In this document: piece after piece, positions 42,411-50,826 of the stretch | How positions within the stretch are numbered: position 1 is the stretch's first letter | Layout of the letters: each line of letters opens with the position of its first letter | From: Motiliproteus sp965230735 | Lineage (GTDB): Bacteria > Pseudomonadota > Gammaproteobacteria > Pseudomonadales > Balneatricaceae | Reading direction: 5' to 3' | Assembly (NCBI RefSeq): GCF_965230735.1 | Contig: NZ_OZ246016.1 | Span: forward strand, 2,356,001 to 2,420,000 | DNA length: 64,000 nucleotides | The notes under the pieces: generated by a model | What the model was told of the DNA's origin: nothing | The model's input: only the letters and a program-made list of their open reading frames with translations | Databases searched by the model: none | Translations under genes and position numbers: made by a program

Positions 42411-43022
42411 CTAAGCGATAGCAGGTTTAGTGGACGGCTGCGCGCGTGGCACAAACAGCAAACAGATGACCCGGCTCAGGCGGGACAGGGTGGCCAGCGC
42501 CAGCAGCGCAAAGCCGATAAAGAGAGCGGACTTGATCAGCCAGCGGAACGGCAGTCCGCCCGGATCGCCGGAAACTTCCTGCATCTCCCAGGAGTAGGCG
42601 ACGAACGGTACGGCGTACCAGAGCACGATGCTGAGGAACGGGATCAGCAGCAACAGAATGCCCAGCAGCTCGATCCAGGCTTGGGCTCTGATCGATAAAC
42701 GGTGATGAATCAGGTCGACCCGGACGTGGTCATCGGCGACAAAGCAGTAGGACAATCCAAACAACCAGCCGACGGCGTAGAGGTGCCATTGCAGCTCTTC
42801 GAATTCGATCCGCCCTTCGCCGAGGGCGTAACGCATGAAAACGTTCAGAATGATGACGGCCATCAGCAGAGTCCAAACCCAGGACAGCAGCTCGCCGATC
42901 CGAGACAGGCAGCGATCGACCCAGATCGAGAGTCGAGTCTGTGGTAACTCGGTGTGGTGGGTGAGGCTATCAAGGTCGACATGAGTAATGTCGATCTGCG
43001 CCCCAACAGGATTCTGAGACAT
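42411..43022 (-). CDS. dctQ: TRAP transporter small permease subunit
   Basis: A 203-residue DctQ protein with four membrane spans. It contains the family's LNVFMRYALGEGRIEFEELQ and WHLYAVGWLFGLSYCFVADD, followed by HVRVDLIHHRLS. It partners the DctM subunit encoded 8 bp downstream. It is separated from dctP by 112 bp holding a strong hairpin, so it probably has a lower expression level than the binding protein. Confidence 0.92.
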   Translation of the reverse strand: MSQNPVGAQIDITHVDLDSLTHHTELPQTRLSIWVDRCLSRIGELLSWVWTLLMAVIILNVFMRYALGEGRIEFEELQWHLYAVGWLFGLSYCFVADDHVRVDLIHHRLSIRAQAWIELLGILLLLIPFLSIVLWYAVPFVAYSWEMQEVSGDPGGLPFRWLIKSALFIGFALLALATLSRLSRVICLLFVPRAQPSTKPAIA

Positions 43023-43063
43023 GAGTCCCCCGGTATGGCAGCTAAAACTTCAGGAAAGAGGAG

Positions 43064-43118
43064 GCTTGATCGGCCCGAATCCGCCTGCGGTGCGGGCAGG
43101 CGGGGGTAACGATCAAGC
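43064..43118 (-). promoter_or_regulatory. Strong hairpin between dctP and dctQ
   Basis: The outer stem GCTTGATCG/CGATCAAGC (43064-43072, 43110-43118) encloses the inner stem CCGCCTGC/GCAGGCGG (43081-43088, 43096-43103). No T tract follows. Such intercistronic stems usually stabilise the upstream binding-protein mRNA or limit read-through. Confidence 0.65.
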
Positions 43119-43134
43119 GTTTCGGCGGTCGGGT

Positions 43135-44208
43135 TTAGAAGTCCCGCGGCAGGTACGCCAGACGCTTCCAGGACTTGTACTCTTGCATAAAGGCCTGCTG
43201 AGACTCGTAGACGCGTTTGAAGTCAGCATCGTTGGCCGATTGCTCCTGCATCACTTCGTCGGTCAGGGCCTTCAGCTCGCTCAGCAGTTGCGGATCCAGC
43301 TTGCGGGCCGTAACCCCTTTTTCTGCAAAGCTGTTCACCACGCCACCCTGGAGCGATTCGCCTCGCGTTAGCGCACGCAGCGTACCGGCGGTACAGGCCA
43401 TCTCGATCATCGCCTGGTTGGGCTTGCTCAACTCGTCCCAGACCTGCTTGTTGACCACCAGGTGGTTGGCGGTAAAGGTCTGATGCCAGCCGGGGAAGTA
43501 GTTGTTTTTGGCAACCTTGTTGAAGCCGAGCAGTTGGTCGATCGCCGGCATGGAGAACTCGGTGGCGTCGATTGCGCCTTTTTCCAATGCGGGGAAGATC
43601 TCACCACCGGGCATCGAGGTAACCGATGCGCCTGCTTTCTGCAGTACCTGGCCACCGAGACCGGCGAACCGAATCTTCAAACCCTTGAAGTCATCGATGG
43701 ACTTGATCTCCTGGCGGAACCAGCCGGCGGTTTCCGGACCGATCACACCACAGAGTACCGGGTGGATATTGTGCTTGGCGTAGAGGTCTTCGGCGAGGGT
43801 GCGGCCTTCACCGTCATACCACCAGGCCGCGTATTCCCAGGGCTCCATGCCGAACGGGACGTTGCTGAACAGACCTGAGGCGGGGATTTTGCCCTGGTCG
43901 TAGCCGAGCAGGGCCAGACCGGCCGGGATCTGCTTGTTCTTAACCGCTTCGGTGATCGCAAACGGCGGGACAATCTTTCCGGGCTCAAAGACTTTGAACT
44001 GCACCGCGCCATCGCTGACGGATTTCAGCTGCTTGGCGATCTGAGCGATAGGGTCACCCAGCGCCGGAAGGTGGGTGCCGAACACCGACTGCACTTTCCA
44101 GCGAACGGTATCGGCAGCCAGGGCCGGTGCACTGGCTGAGGCGGCCAATACCGCCGCTGCCGTCATGCTGGTGAATGATGAACGAAGGCGAGTCTTAGCA
44201 ATTTTCAT
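43135..44208 (-). CDS. dctP: TRAP transporter substrate-binding protein, DctP/TakP-like
   Basis: A 357-residue periplasmic protein with signal peptide (RSSFTSMTAAAVLAASASAP, cleavage near ALA-AD). The mature part starts TVRWKVQSVFGTHLPALGD, and FKGLKIRFAGLGGQVLQKAG carries the conserved carboxylate-binding arginine. MPGGEIFPALEKGAIDATEF is typical of the family of 2-oxo/hydroxy acid binders. First gene of the operon dctP-dctQ-dctM-dehydrogenases. ATG 44208 starts the signal peptide; the open frame reaches 44247. The ligand is likely a small carboxylate, in line with the downstream enzymes. Confidence 0.92.
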   Translation of the reverse strand: MKIAKTRLRSSFTSMTAAAVLAASASAPALAADTVRWKVQSVFGTHLPALGDPIAQIAKQLKSVSDGAVQFKVFEPGKIVPPFAITEAVKNKQIPAGLALLGYDQGKIPASGLFSNVPFGMEPWEYAAWWYDGEGRTLAEDLYAKHNIHPVLCGVIGPETAGWFRQEIKSIDDFKGLKIRFAGLGGQVLQKAGASVTSMPGGEIFPALEKGAIDATEFSMPAIDQLLGFNKVAKNNYFPGWHQTFTANHLVVNKQVWDELSKPNQAMIEMACTAGTLRALTRGESLQGGVVNSFAEKGVTARKLDPQLLSELKALTDEVMQEQSANDADFKRVYESQQAFMQEYKSWKRLAYLPRDF

Positions 44209-44288
44209 GGCTAGATCCTTTGGTTCGGTGCCCGATGGGCCTAGCACACCCAGCGGACAGTGTTTTTATTGGTATAAAATAATCCGAA

Positions 44289-44379
44289 GTTCCAAAATGG
44301 AACCTGAGGTACCATATTGCAGAGATTTTTGGCTGTCAATAAATTTCTAAAATGGCTCTTGAGGTTCCATAATAGAAAA
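44289..44379. promoter_or_regulatory. Two related operator-like repeats upstream of dctP
   Basis: Site 1 (44289-44323) begins with the palindrome GTTCCAAAATGGAAC and continues with TGAGGTACCATA. Site 2 (44344-44378) is a diverged copy 55 bp away (TTTCTAAAATGG, then TGAGGTTCCATA), agreeing at about two thirds of 35 positions. The GTTCC/GGAAC symmetry and upstream placement fit an IclR-type operator. Confidence 0.6.
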
Positions 44380-44575
44380 TAATTCACAATTGCTATGGTC
44401 GGTATTGAGACAAATGCGCACGGGTAGTGACTGAAAGGCGTGATTTTTCGCTGCTCTGCGACTGAGATAACAGCCAAAAGTGGCTATCAGAGGCTGTGCT
44501 TGAACCGCTTAGTCAGAGCGGTTTAGTGGGGCGAATGCGCCGGAGGGGGGGAGAGAAAGAGCTGTCGGGTGCGGT

Positions 44576-45457
44576 TCAGGCCAGCTGGTCGCTGGCGCCT
44601 TTGATGATACGACTGATCTGATCGGAGACGATGCTGACCCGCTTCAGACGGCGGGAGTCGGCTTGTCTGACCAGCCAGATATCGGACACTAGGCTGGACT
44701 CTTCCGGCAGCACCCGCTGCAGCTCGAACAGCTCTGCGGCAAATCGGGGCAGGGCGGCGATGCCCATATGGGCCCTGACCGCCATTAACTGGGAGTGGTA
44801 ACTGCCGGTTCGCATATACAGGCTCGGTATCTCCGGGCGGTCTTCGAGCCAGTGGGCCAACGGCAGATAACTCAACTCCGAATCCCAACCGACAAATCGA
44901 TGTTCGGCGAGATCCGAGGCGGATCTGGGCGTTCCCATGGCGTTGAGGTAGTCGGAGCTGGCGTAGAGCGCCTGCGATAGTTGGCCGATCCGCTGCACGG
45001 TGTAGTCGCCGTGGGTGGGGCGGGTAAGCCGGATGGCGATGTCGGCTTCACGCTTGGTCAACGGGGTCGATCGGACATCGGTGATGATTTCGAGCTGGAT
45101 CTCTGGATGGGCGTGCTGAAGATCGCTCAGTTGCGGGATCAGAATGTACTGGCCCAGCAGTTCGGGGACAGCCAGCCGGACGGTCCCTGCCGTTTCGGTC
45201 TCGCTGCGAGCGGCCCCCCGCTCAAGCCAAAGCAGGTGAGCCTCAGCTTGTTCGGCGGTGGAAATCAGGTTGGCACCGGCGTCGGTCAGATCATAGCCAT
45301 CCTGACGGCGAGAAAATAACTGGGTGCCCAGGGCCTGTTCCAGCGCATCGATTCGACGTGACACCGTGGATGGACTGACGTGAAGGCTGCGCGCCGACAC
45401 GCTGAGGCTTTTGGACCGTGCCACGGAAAGGAAATATTTAAGATCGTCCCAGTTCAT
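44576..45457 (-). CDS. LysR-family regulator, divergent from acuI
   Basis: A 293-residue LysR protein with the HTH at about residues 2-60 (MNWDDLKYFLSVARSKSLSV, SARSLHVSPSTVSRRIDALE) and a substrate domain of the short-recognition type (GTVRLAVPELLGQYILIPQL). ATG 45457 is chosen; upstream codons MHKCNARFNKSA lie in the promoter region. It is transcribed away from acuI across about 185 bp containing a TTGCAT-TT-ATGCAA palindrome, so it probably regulates acuI. The effector is unknown; acrylate or a CoA ester is only a guess. Confidence 0.9.
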   Translation of the reverse strand: MNWDDLKYFLSVARSKSLSVSARSLHVSPSTVSRRIDALEQALGTQLFSRRQDGYDLTDAGANLISTAEQAEAHLLWLERGAARSETETAGTVRLAVPELLGQYILIPQLSDLQHAHPEIQLEIITDVRSTPLTKREADIAIRLTRPTHGDYTVQRIGQLSQALYASSDYLNAMGTPRSASDLAEHRFVGWDSELSYLPLAHWLEDRPEIPSLYMRTGSYHSQLMAVRAHMGIAALPRFAAELFELQRVLPEESSLVSDIWLVRQADSRRLKRVSIVSDQISRIIKGASDQLA

Positions 45458-45479
45458 TGCACTTTTGTTGAATCGAGCG

Positions 45480-45493
45480 TTGCATTTATGCAA
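45480..45493. promoter_or_regulatory. Palindrome in the LysR-acuI intergenic region
   Basis: TTGCATTTATGCAA: 6-base arms with a TT centre, close to the LysR start. ATGCAAAGG recurs near 45562. A candidate LysR recognition half-site. Confidence 0.4.
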
Positions 45494-45642
45494 AACCAGT
45501 TTGCCAAATTTAGGGTGCTAGAGGACCATTCTTTACCGTTACACTTAGCTGGGTCAACAAAAATGCAAAGGCTGATCTCGACCCTGTTCAAACAACAGGA
45601 TGATCGAACGACGTCAGTCCCGGACAGCAGAGGATGGGCTTC

Positions 45643-46626
45643 ATGTTCAAAGCGATTTTGGTTTCGAATCAAGACGGACACTATCAGGCGGATTTGGTCA
45701 ATCTGGAACAGGACCGGTTGCCCGAGGGTGATGTGCTGGTCGAGGTGAAGTATTCGGGGTTGAACTACAAGGATGCGTTGGCGGTTACCGGTAAAGGAAA
45801 AATCATCCGTCAGTTTCCGTTGATTCCCGGGGTCGATTTCTCCGGTCGGGTATTGGATCCGGGCGCCTCAGACTATGCAATCGGTGATCAGGTCGTGCTG
45901 ACGGGCTGGGATGTCGGGGTTAGCCACAGCGGGGGATTCAGCCAACGGGCACGGGTGCCATCGGAGTGGTTGGTGCCGCTGCCTGACGGTTTGACTCTGA
46001 AACAAGCCATGGCGCTTGGCACGGCTGGTTTTACCGCGATGCTGAGTATTCTGGAGCTGGAGGAGGCGGGAGTTACCCCTGACTCGGGCACTGTCGTGGT
46101 AACCGGCGCGAGCGGTGGGGTCGGTAGTATCGCGATCGCTTTGTTGAGTTCGCTGGGTTATCAGGTGGCGGCAGTAACCGGCCGGGCGTCAAATCATGAT
46201 TACCTGACCCGACTCGGGGCGCAGCAGATCCTGGATCGAGCCGAGATGGAGGCCCCTTGCCGACCGTTGGAAAAGCAGCGTTGGGCGGGAGCGATCGACA
46301 CGGTAGGTGGCCCTATCCTGTCGCGGCTGTTGGCGGAAACCCAAGAGCCGGGTGCAGTGGCCTGTTGTGGTCTGGCCGCCAGTCACGAACTGTCGTCCAC
46401 CGTGATGCCGTTTATTTTGCGCGGCATACGACTGATCGGGATCGAGTCGGTACGCCAACCGAAGGCGCGCAGGCTACAGATCTGGAATCGCTTGGCGGCG
46501 GCGCTGCCGTTGCAGTTGTTGGATTCGCTGATCGAGGTGATCGATCTGGAATCGGTAGCCGATAGTTCCGAGAAGCTGATCGATGGCCAGGTCACCGGTC
46601 GTATCGTGATCGATCTGGATCGCTGA
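45643..46626 (+). CDS. acuI: Acrylyl-CoA reductase (NADPH), AcuI/YhdH family
   Basis: A 327-residue zinc-independent MDR-superfamily reductase: FKAILVSNQDGHYQADLVNL, NYKDALAVTGKGKIIRQFPL, IPGVDFSGRVLDP, GFSQRARVPSEWLVPLPDGL and VVVTGASGGVGSIAIALLSS for NADPH. This is the AcuI/YhdH signature set. The enzyme reduces acryloyl-CoA to propionyl-CoA and protects against acrylate formed from DMSP or 3-hydroxypropionate. ATG 45643 is preferred over 45634. Proximity to the TRAP/alcohol dehydrogenase/MmsA-like operon supports a shared C3-acid theme. Confidence 0.92.
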   Translation: MFKAILVSNQDGHYQADLVNLEQDRLPEGDVLVEVKYSGLNYKDALAVTGKGKIIRQFPLIPGVDFSGRVLDPGASDYAIGDQVVLTGWDVGVSHSGGFSQRARVPSEWLVPLPDGLTLKQAMALGTAGFTAMLSILELEEAGVTPDSGTVVVTGASGGVGSIAIALLSSLGYQVAAVTGRASNHDYLTRLGAQQILDRAEMEAPCRPLEKQRWAGAIDTVGGPILSRLLAETQEPGAVACCGLAASHELSSTVMPFILRGIRLIGIESVRQPKARRLQIWNRLAAALPLQLLDSLIEVIDLESVADSSEKLIDGQVTGRIVIDLDR

Positions 46627-46658
46627 TCCGATCGTCTAAACAGGCAGGAGTAGGACTA

Positions 46659-47585
46659 ATGTCATCTCAAACCAGTCGGGCTGAAATCGGCAATCTACAA
46701 ACCTCTGACGGGCTAGCGATCCGACTGATGCCGGCCGTCTTTGTATGGCTCTGGAGCACCGGCTTTATCGGCGCCAAATACGGCTTGCCCTATGCCGAAC
46801 CCTTCACGCTGCTGCTCTATCGGATGCTGGTAACGCTGGTGCTGCTGGCACTGGTGGCCATGTGGGTGAAGTCGAAATGGCCCTCGGTAACGGCGGCGTT
46901 TCATACCTCGATAACCGGTTTGCTGGTGCATGGGTTTTACCTTGGTGGTGTGTTCTACGCCATCCAGGACGGTATGCCGGCCGGCCTGGTTTCGTTGATC
47001 GTGGGATTGCAGCCGCTGGTTACGGCATTGGCGGCGGTGGTGGTATTACGCGAAACCGTCGTTTGGAAACAATGGCTGGGATTGCTGCTCGGGTTGGTCG
47101 GTGTCAGTCTGGTGTTGCTGGAAAAGATGGGCGGAACCGAGCAGATGACCAGCTTCCCGTTGTGGACCCTGGCCTGGGCACTGATAGCGTTGTTCGCCAT
47201 CTCCATCGGCACTGTCTATCAGAAGCGTTACTGTCAGGGCGTCGAGCTTGTTCCCGGTGCCTTTATCCAATATTGCGCCGCTGGGGCACTGTTTGCCATC
47301 GGTGCTTTCGCCTTTGAAACCCGGGTTGTGGACTGGGATACCCAGTTGATCCTGGCGATGGGCTGGTTGGTGCTGGGGCTGTCGGTCGGTGCGATTCTGT
47401 TGCTGATGCAGCTGATCCGTCGCGGGGCGGCCTCCCAGGTGGCCAGCCTGTTCTATCTGGTCCCGCCGGTGACGGCGCTGGAAGCCTATATCCTGTTCGA
47501 TGAACGACTGGGTCTGCTGGCGATGTGCGGTGGGCTGTTATCGGTGATCGGGGTTGCACTGGTGGTGGTGAAAAAAGCCCAGTAG
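46659..47585 (+). CDS. EamA/DMT-family permease
   Basis: A 308-residue, ten-span protein with two EamA repeats: FVWLWSTGFIGAKYGLPYAE at the start, YAIQDGMPAGLVSLIVGLQP and LVTALAAVVVLRETVVWKQW in repeat one, and ASQVASLFYLVPPVTALEAY in repeat two. It is probably a metabolite exporter of the RhaT/EamA type. It follows acuI by 32 bp on the same strand and may be co-transcribed. Substrate unknown. Confidence 0.88.
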   Translation: MSSQTSRAEIGNLQTSDGLAIRLMPAVFVWLWSTGFIGAKYGLPYAEPFTLLLYRMLVTLVLLALVAMWVKSKWPSVTAAFHTSITGLLVHGFYLGGVFYAIQDGMPAGLVSLIVGLQPLVTALAAVVVLRETVVWKQWLGLLLGLVGVSLVLLEKMGGTEQMTSFPLWTLAWALIALFAISIGTVYQKRYCQGVELVPGAFIQYCAAGALFAIGAFAFETRVVDWDTQLILAMGWLVLGLSVGAILLLMQLIRRGAASQVASLFYLVPPVTALEAYILFDERLGLLAMCGGLLSVIGVALVVVKKAQ

Positions 47586-47886
47586 CGGCAAACGCACCAT
47601 AATCAAGAAATCAGCCAGGGTGGATTTATCGGTGTCAATCACATCTGCCTTGGCTCCATATCTTATCCAGAAACCTATTTGTCGATATCTGTATCGGATC
47701 GGTATTTCATCTTGCCTCACGGCTGAGTAAACTCGCCGAAAATTTGGCTGGCTAGGTTTGTACTCTTTCGGGTTGGCGTGCGTCGTGTGGATCAGATTCT
47801 TACGCGGCTACTCGGATCGAGACTAGGGACAGCTCGACTATACGATTGACAACTCGTCAACGGAGAACCCGTCAATGGAGAATTCG

Positions 47887-48885
47887 ATGAAGCACCTACT
47901 TGCTGCGCTACCCATGCTGGCGGCGGCTGGTTTAGCCCAGGCTGACAACGATTGCGGCACCGTGACCATCGCCGATATGAACTGGAATTCGGCCACACTG
48001 ATCGCCAATGTCGATCGCTTTATCCTTGAACATGGCTATGGCTGCGATGCTGAACTGATCCCCGGCGATACCGTACCGACCGGTACTTCGATCATCGAGA
48101 AGGGCAAACCGGATGTGGTGCCGGAACTCTGGACCAATGCGATCAAAGACGCCATCGAGAAAGGGGTTGCCGAAAACCGTCTGCGGATTGCCGGCAAGGC
48201 ATTTGCCGACGGCGGGGAGGAGGGTTTCTGGGTGCCGAAGTACCTGGTTGACCAGGATCCGAGCCTGGCCACCATCGAGGGTATCAAAGCCAACGCCAAG
48301 TTGTTCGAAAACCCCGAAGATCCCGACACTTCCGCTTTTATCGGCTGTCCGGCGGGTTGGACCTGCCAGCTCACCGCCGGCCATAACTTCGAAGCGCTTA
48401 AACTGGCTGAGGCAGGGTTTGAGCTGGTCGATCCGGGTTCCAGCGCGGGTCTTTCCGGAACCATTGCCCGTGCGTATGAGCGCCAGCAGCCCTGGTTCGG
48501 CTACTACTGGGCGCCAACCGCGGTGCTGGGTAAGTACGACATGGTCAAGGTGGATTTTGGTACCGGCGTCGATGAAGCCTACTTTCTGAGCTGCACCACC
48601 CAGGAAACCTGTCCGCCCACCCAGGCGACCATGTGGCCGCCGTTGCCGGTCCATACCGTGACAACTGCGGATTTCGCCAGCAAAGCGCCTCAGGCCTACG
48701 AGTACCTGTCGATGCGTTCCTTCACCAACGACCAGATGAACCAGTTGCTGGCCTGGATGGAGGAGAATCAGGCCGATGGCGATATCGCCATGGAGCACTT
48801 CCTGACCCAGTACGAATCGATCTGGAGCGCTTGGGTGTCCGAATCGGTGGTCGCCAAGGTTAAGCAGGCGCTGGCGCAGCTTTAA
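47887..48885 (+). CDS. Orphan ABC substrate-binding protein, glycine betaine/choline type (OpuAC)
   Basis: A 332-residue periplasmic protein with signal peptide (MKHLLAALPMLAAAGLAQA, cleaved before DNDCG). GTVTIADMNWNSATLIANVD, KPDVVPELWTNAIKDAIEKG, FWVPKYLVDQDPSLATIEGI and PWFGYYWAPTAVLGKYDMVK follow the OpuAC/ChoX pattern, in which tryptophans and tyrosines form an aromatic box for quaternary ammonium. Several cysteine pairs (CPAGWTC, CTTQETC) suggest disulfides. No ATPase or permease gene is adjacent, so it must serve a transporter encoded elsewhere. ATG 47887 with GGAGAA upstream is preferred to ATG 47875. Confidence 0.87.
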   Translation: MKHLLAALPMLAAAGLAQADNDCGTVTIADMNWNSATLIANVDRFILEHGYGCDAELIPGDTVPTGTSIIEKGKPDVVPELWTNAIKDAIEKGVAENRLRIAGKAFADGGEEGFWVPKYLVDQDPSLATIEGIKANAKLFENPEDPDTSAFIGCPAGWTCQLTAGHNFEALKLAEAGFELVDPGSSAGLSGTIARAYERQQPWFGYYWAPTAVLGKYDMVKVDFGTGVDEAYFLSCTTQETCPPTQATMWPPLPVHTVTTADFASKAPQAYEYLSMRSFTNDQMNQLLAWMEENQADGDIAMEHFLTQYESIWSAWVSESVVAKVKQALAQL

Positions 48886-49140
48886 CCCGGTTGTACGATA
48901 ACGACCAGGTCGGGGCGTCCTGTCCCGATCTGACGCCCCCCCTCGAACTTCGATTTCGCTTTGAAGCTCCACCGCTTCGCCTACGCATCCAAGTAGGTGG
49001 AGCCGTTTCTATCGCTTAACTCTCAGCCTCGATTGCTTGGGTTAACACGACTGATCGGATGTGCTTTAGCAGGCTGCGGCTTAAACTGTTCAGTAGGCTG
49101 AACGTTTATCCCCGGAAAGGTTGAACTGAGGAGCGATACG

Positions 49141-50352
49141 GTGATTGAAGCACAGCAACTGGAGAAACAGTACGAGCAACTGGTCGACTGGTTGCACGAG
49201 CGCTCCCTCAATCCGTGGAAAATCGAACAGATGCAGCTGGAATTGATGCAGCGGCTGCAGAGCATTGGCTTCGATATCTACCGGATGCATATCGGTTTGC
49301 CGATGCTGCATCCGTTGTATTCGGTCGGCACATATTACTGGAAGCGCGGGCAGGGATGTTTTCAGGATGCCTTTACCCGAGGGGATCGACTCAGCAAGGC
49401 TTGGCTAAGCAGCCCGCTCAGACCAACTTACGAAGCCGGTGCCAACGAACATCTATTCCGGTTACCTAGTCCGGAGGCCGAGCCGTATCAGCTGTTGCGT
49501 GAGATGTGCCAGGAGGGGGTAACCGAATACTATCTGCAGATGGCCGGATACGGTGATCGAACGCTAGCGCCGAACGAGCAGGAAGGCGTGGTGTTGACCT
49601 GGTCGACGACCGATAAGCAGGGGTTTAGCCCGGCTCAGCTTCGATTCTTATCCCGCTTACGTTTACCGCTGGCGGCGTTGATTAAAAGCCTGGCCCATCG
49701 CAAGCTGACCGAGGATATTCTCGATACCTATCTGGGCGGCTACTCCGGTTCACGGGTTCTGGCCGGCAACATTCAACGCGGCGATGTGGAGCCGATCAAT
49801 GCGGTGATCTTTTTCTGCGACCTGCGCGGTTCCTCCTCTCTGGCCAAGCAGTATCCGCCTTGTGGCTTCCTCGAGTTGCTGAATCAGTACTATGAAGTGA
49901 CCGCCGGTGCCGTGGTCGAACATGGTGGCGAACTGTTGCGTTTTATCGGTGATGCGTCGCTGGCGATCTTCCCGATCCAGGAATTCAATTCCGAGCGCTC
50001 CGCCTGTGACAAAGCGATGCAGGCCTCGCGTCTGGCGTTGCAGCGGCTGTCTGAATTGAATCGGCAACGACGGTCGCAGGATCAGGCGGCGATCGACTTC
50101 GGAATCGGCCTGCACAAGGGAGAGGTGCTCTACGGCAATATCGGTATCCCGTCACGGTTGGAGTTCACCGTTATTGGCGAGGCGGCCAATGAAGCGGCCC
50201 GGGTGGAGGGGATGTGTCCGGTACTGGGACAAAATATCTTGGCATCCAAGGTATTCGCTGACTGCTATCCGATGGGCTGGAACTCCCATGGGCAGCACCG
50301 ATTGAAAAACATCGCCGAACCGATGGAGATCCTGTCACCCGTTGCCGATTGA
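49141..50352 (+). CDS. Class III adenylate/guanylate cyclase
   Basis: A 403-residue soluble protein with an N-terminal domain of unknown type (about residues 1-190, beginning IEAQQLEKQYEQLVDWLHER) and a class III cyclase domain. The metal-binding segment is AVIFFCDLRGSSSLAKQY (near residue 222), followed by GGELLRFIGDASLAIFPIQE, GIGLHKGEVLYGNIG and FTVIGEAANEAARVEGM. Both catalytic aspartates appear present; the usual VIGDAVNLAARLE reads VIGEAANEAARVE. It should form cAMP (or cGMP). Similar N-terminal domains occur in alphaproteobacterial cyclases. The start is GTG 49141 after GAGGAG. Confidence 0.87.
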   Translation: MIEAQQLEKQYEQLVDWLHERSLNPWKIEQMQLELMQRLQSIGFDIYRMHIGLPMLHPLYSVGTYYWKRGQGCFQDAFTRGDRLSKAWLSSPLRPTYEAGANEHLFRLPSPEAEPYQLLREMCQEGVTEYYLQMAGYGDRTLAPNEQEGVVLTWSTTDKQGFSPAQLRFLSRLRLPLAALIKSLAHRKLTEDILDTYLGGYSGSRVLAGNIQRGDVEPINAVIFFCDLRGSSSLAKQYPPCGFLELLNQYYEVTAGAVVEHGGELLRFIGDASLAIFPIQEFNSERSACDKAMQASRLALQRLSELNRQRRSQDQAAIDFGIGLHKGEVLYGNIGIPSRLEFTVIGEAANEAARVEGMCPVLGQNILASKVFADCYPMGWNSHGQHRLKNIAEPMEILSPVAD

Positions 50353-50396
50353 TTTGCTATAGTAGCCGTTTCTTATATAAGTCTTAGGGTATTTCC

Positions 50397-50750
50397 ATGA
50401 TGGCCAGCAGCCGGGCTTACTGGGCAGCAACGCTGTTACTGGTGCTGATCTTTGGCGCCGGTTTTGCTGTCGGCCGAAGTAACGCGCCACTACACGGCAT
50501 GGAGGTAACCTTTAACAACGCCAGTGGCCAGCGTATCGACGCGATACAGTTGGATTTTGGCAGTGCCGATAGCCAATCCAGCCTGCAGGTATTCAGGATC
50601 GAACCGGGCCAGCAGCGATTGCTGGTGCTGAATCATCGGCCCGCGATGGGGTTCAATGTCAAAGTGACCTATCAGGACGGCCGGGTGCAGGAGTTTTGCG
50701 CGCTCAAGGGGCGAAAACAGCAGCGGGCTACCTTAACGCTAAGGCTGTAA
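50397..50750 (+). CDS. Small single-span membrane/secreted protein of unknown function
   Basis: A 117-residue protein with an N-terminal hydrophobic segment (YWAATLLLVLIFGAGFAVG) serving as signal anchor or signal peptide. A beta-rich periplasmic part follows: MEVTFNNASGQRIDAIQLDF, SLQVFRIEPGQQRLLVLNHR, VKVTYQDGRVQEF. I do not recognise a family. It follows the cyclase by 45 bp on the same strand and may be co-expressed. Coding character and a well-placed ATG support it as a real gene. Confidence 0.7.
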   Translation: MMASSRAYWAATLLLVLIFGAGFAVGRSNAPLHGMEVTFNNASGQRIDAIQLDFGSADSQSSLQVFRIEPGQQRLLVLNHRPAMGFNVKVTYQDGRVQEFCALKGRKQQRATLTLRL

Positions 50751-50826
50751 TTCAATCGGAACGGTTTTTAAGCGTTAGCCCTTAACTCTCAACTCTTACC
50801 CTCTAGTCCAGGATGTCAGTAGCAGC

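Noticed and set aside
48966..49003. GCTCCACC/GGTGGAGC inverted repeat after the betaine-type binding protein, considered as a terminator
   Set aside because: The loop is 22 nt and only CGTTTC follows, so the evidence is too weak to call it.
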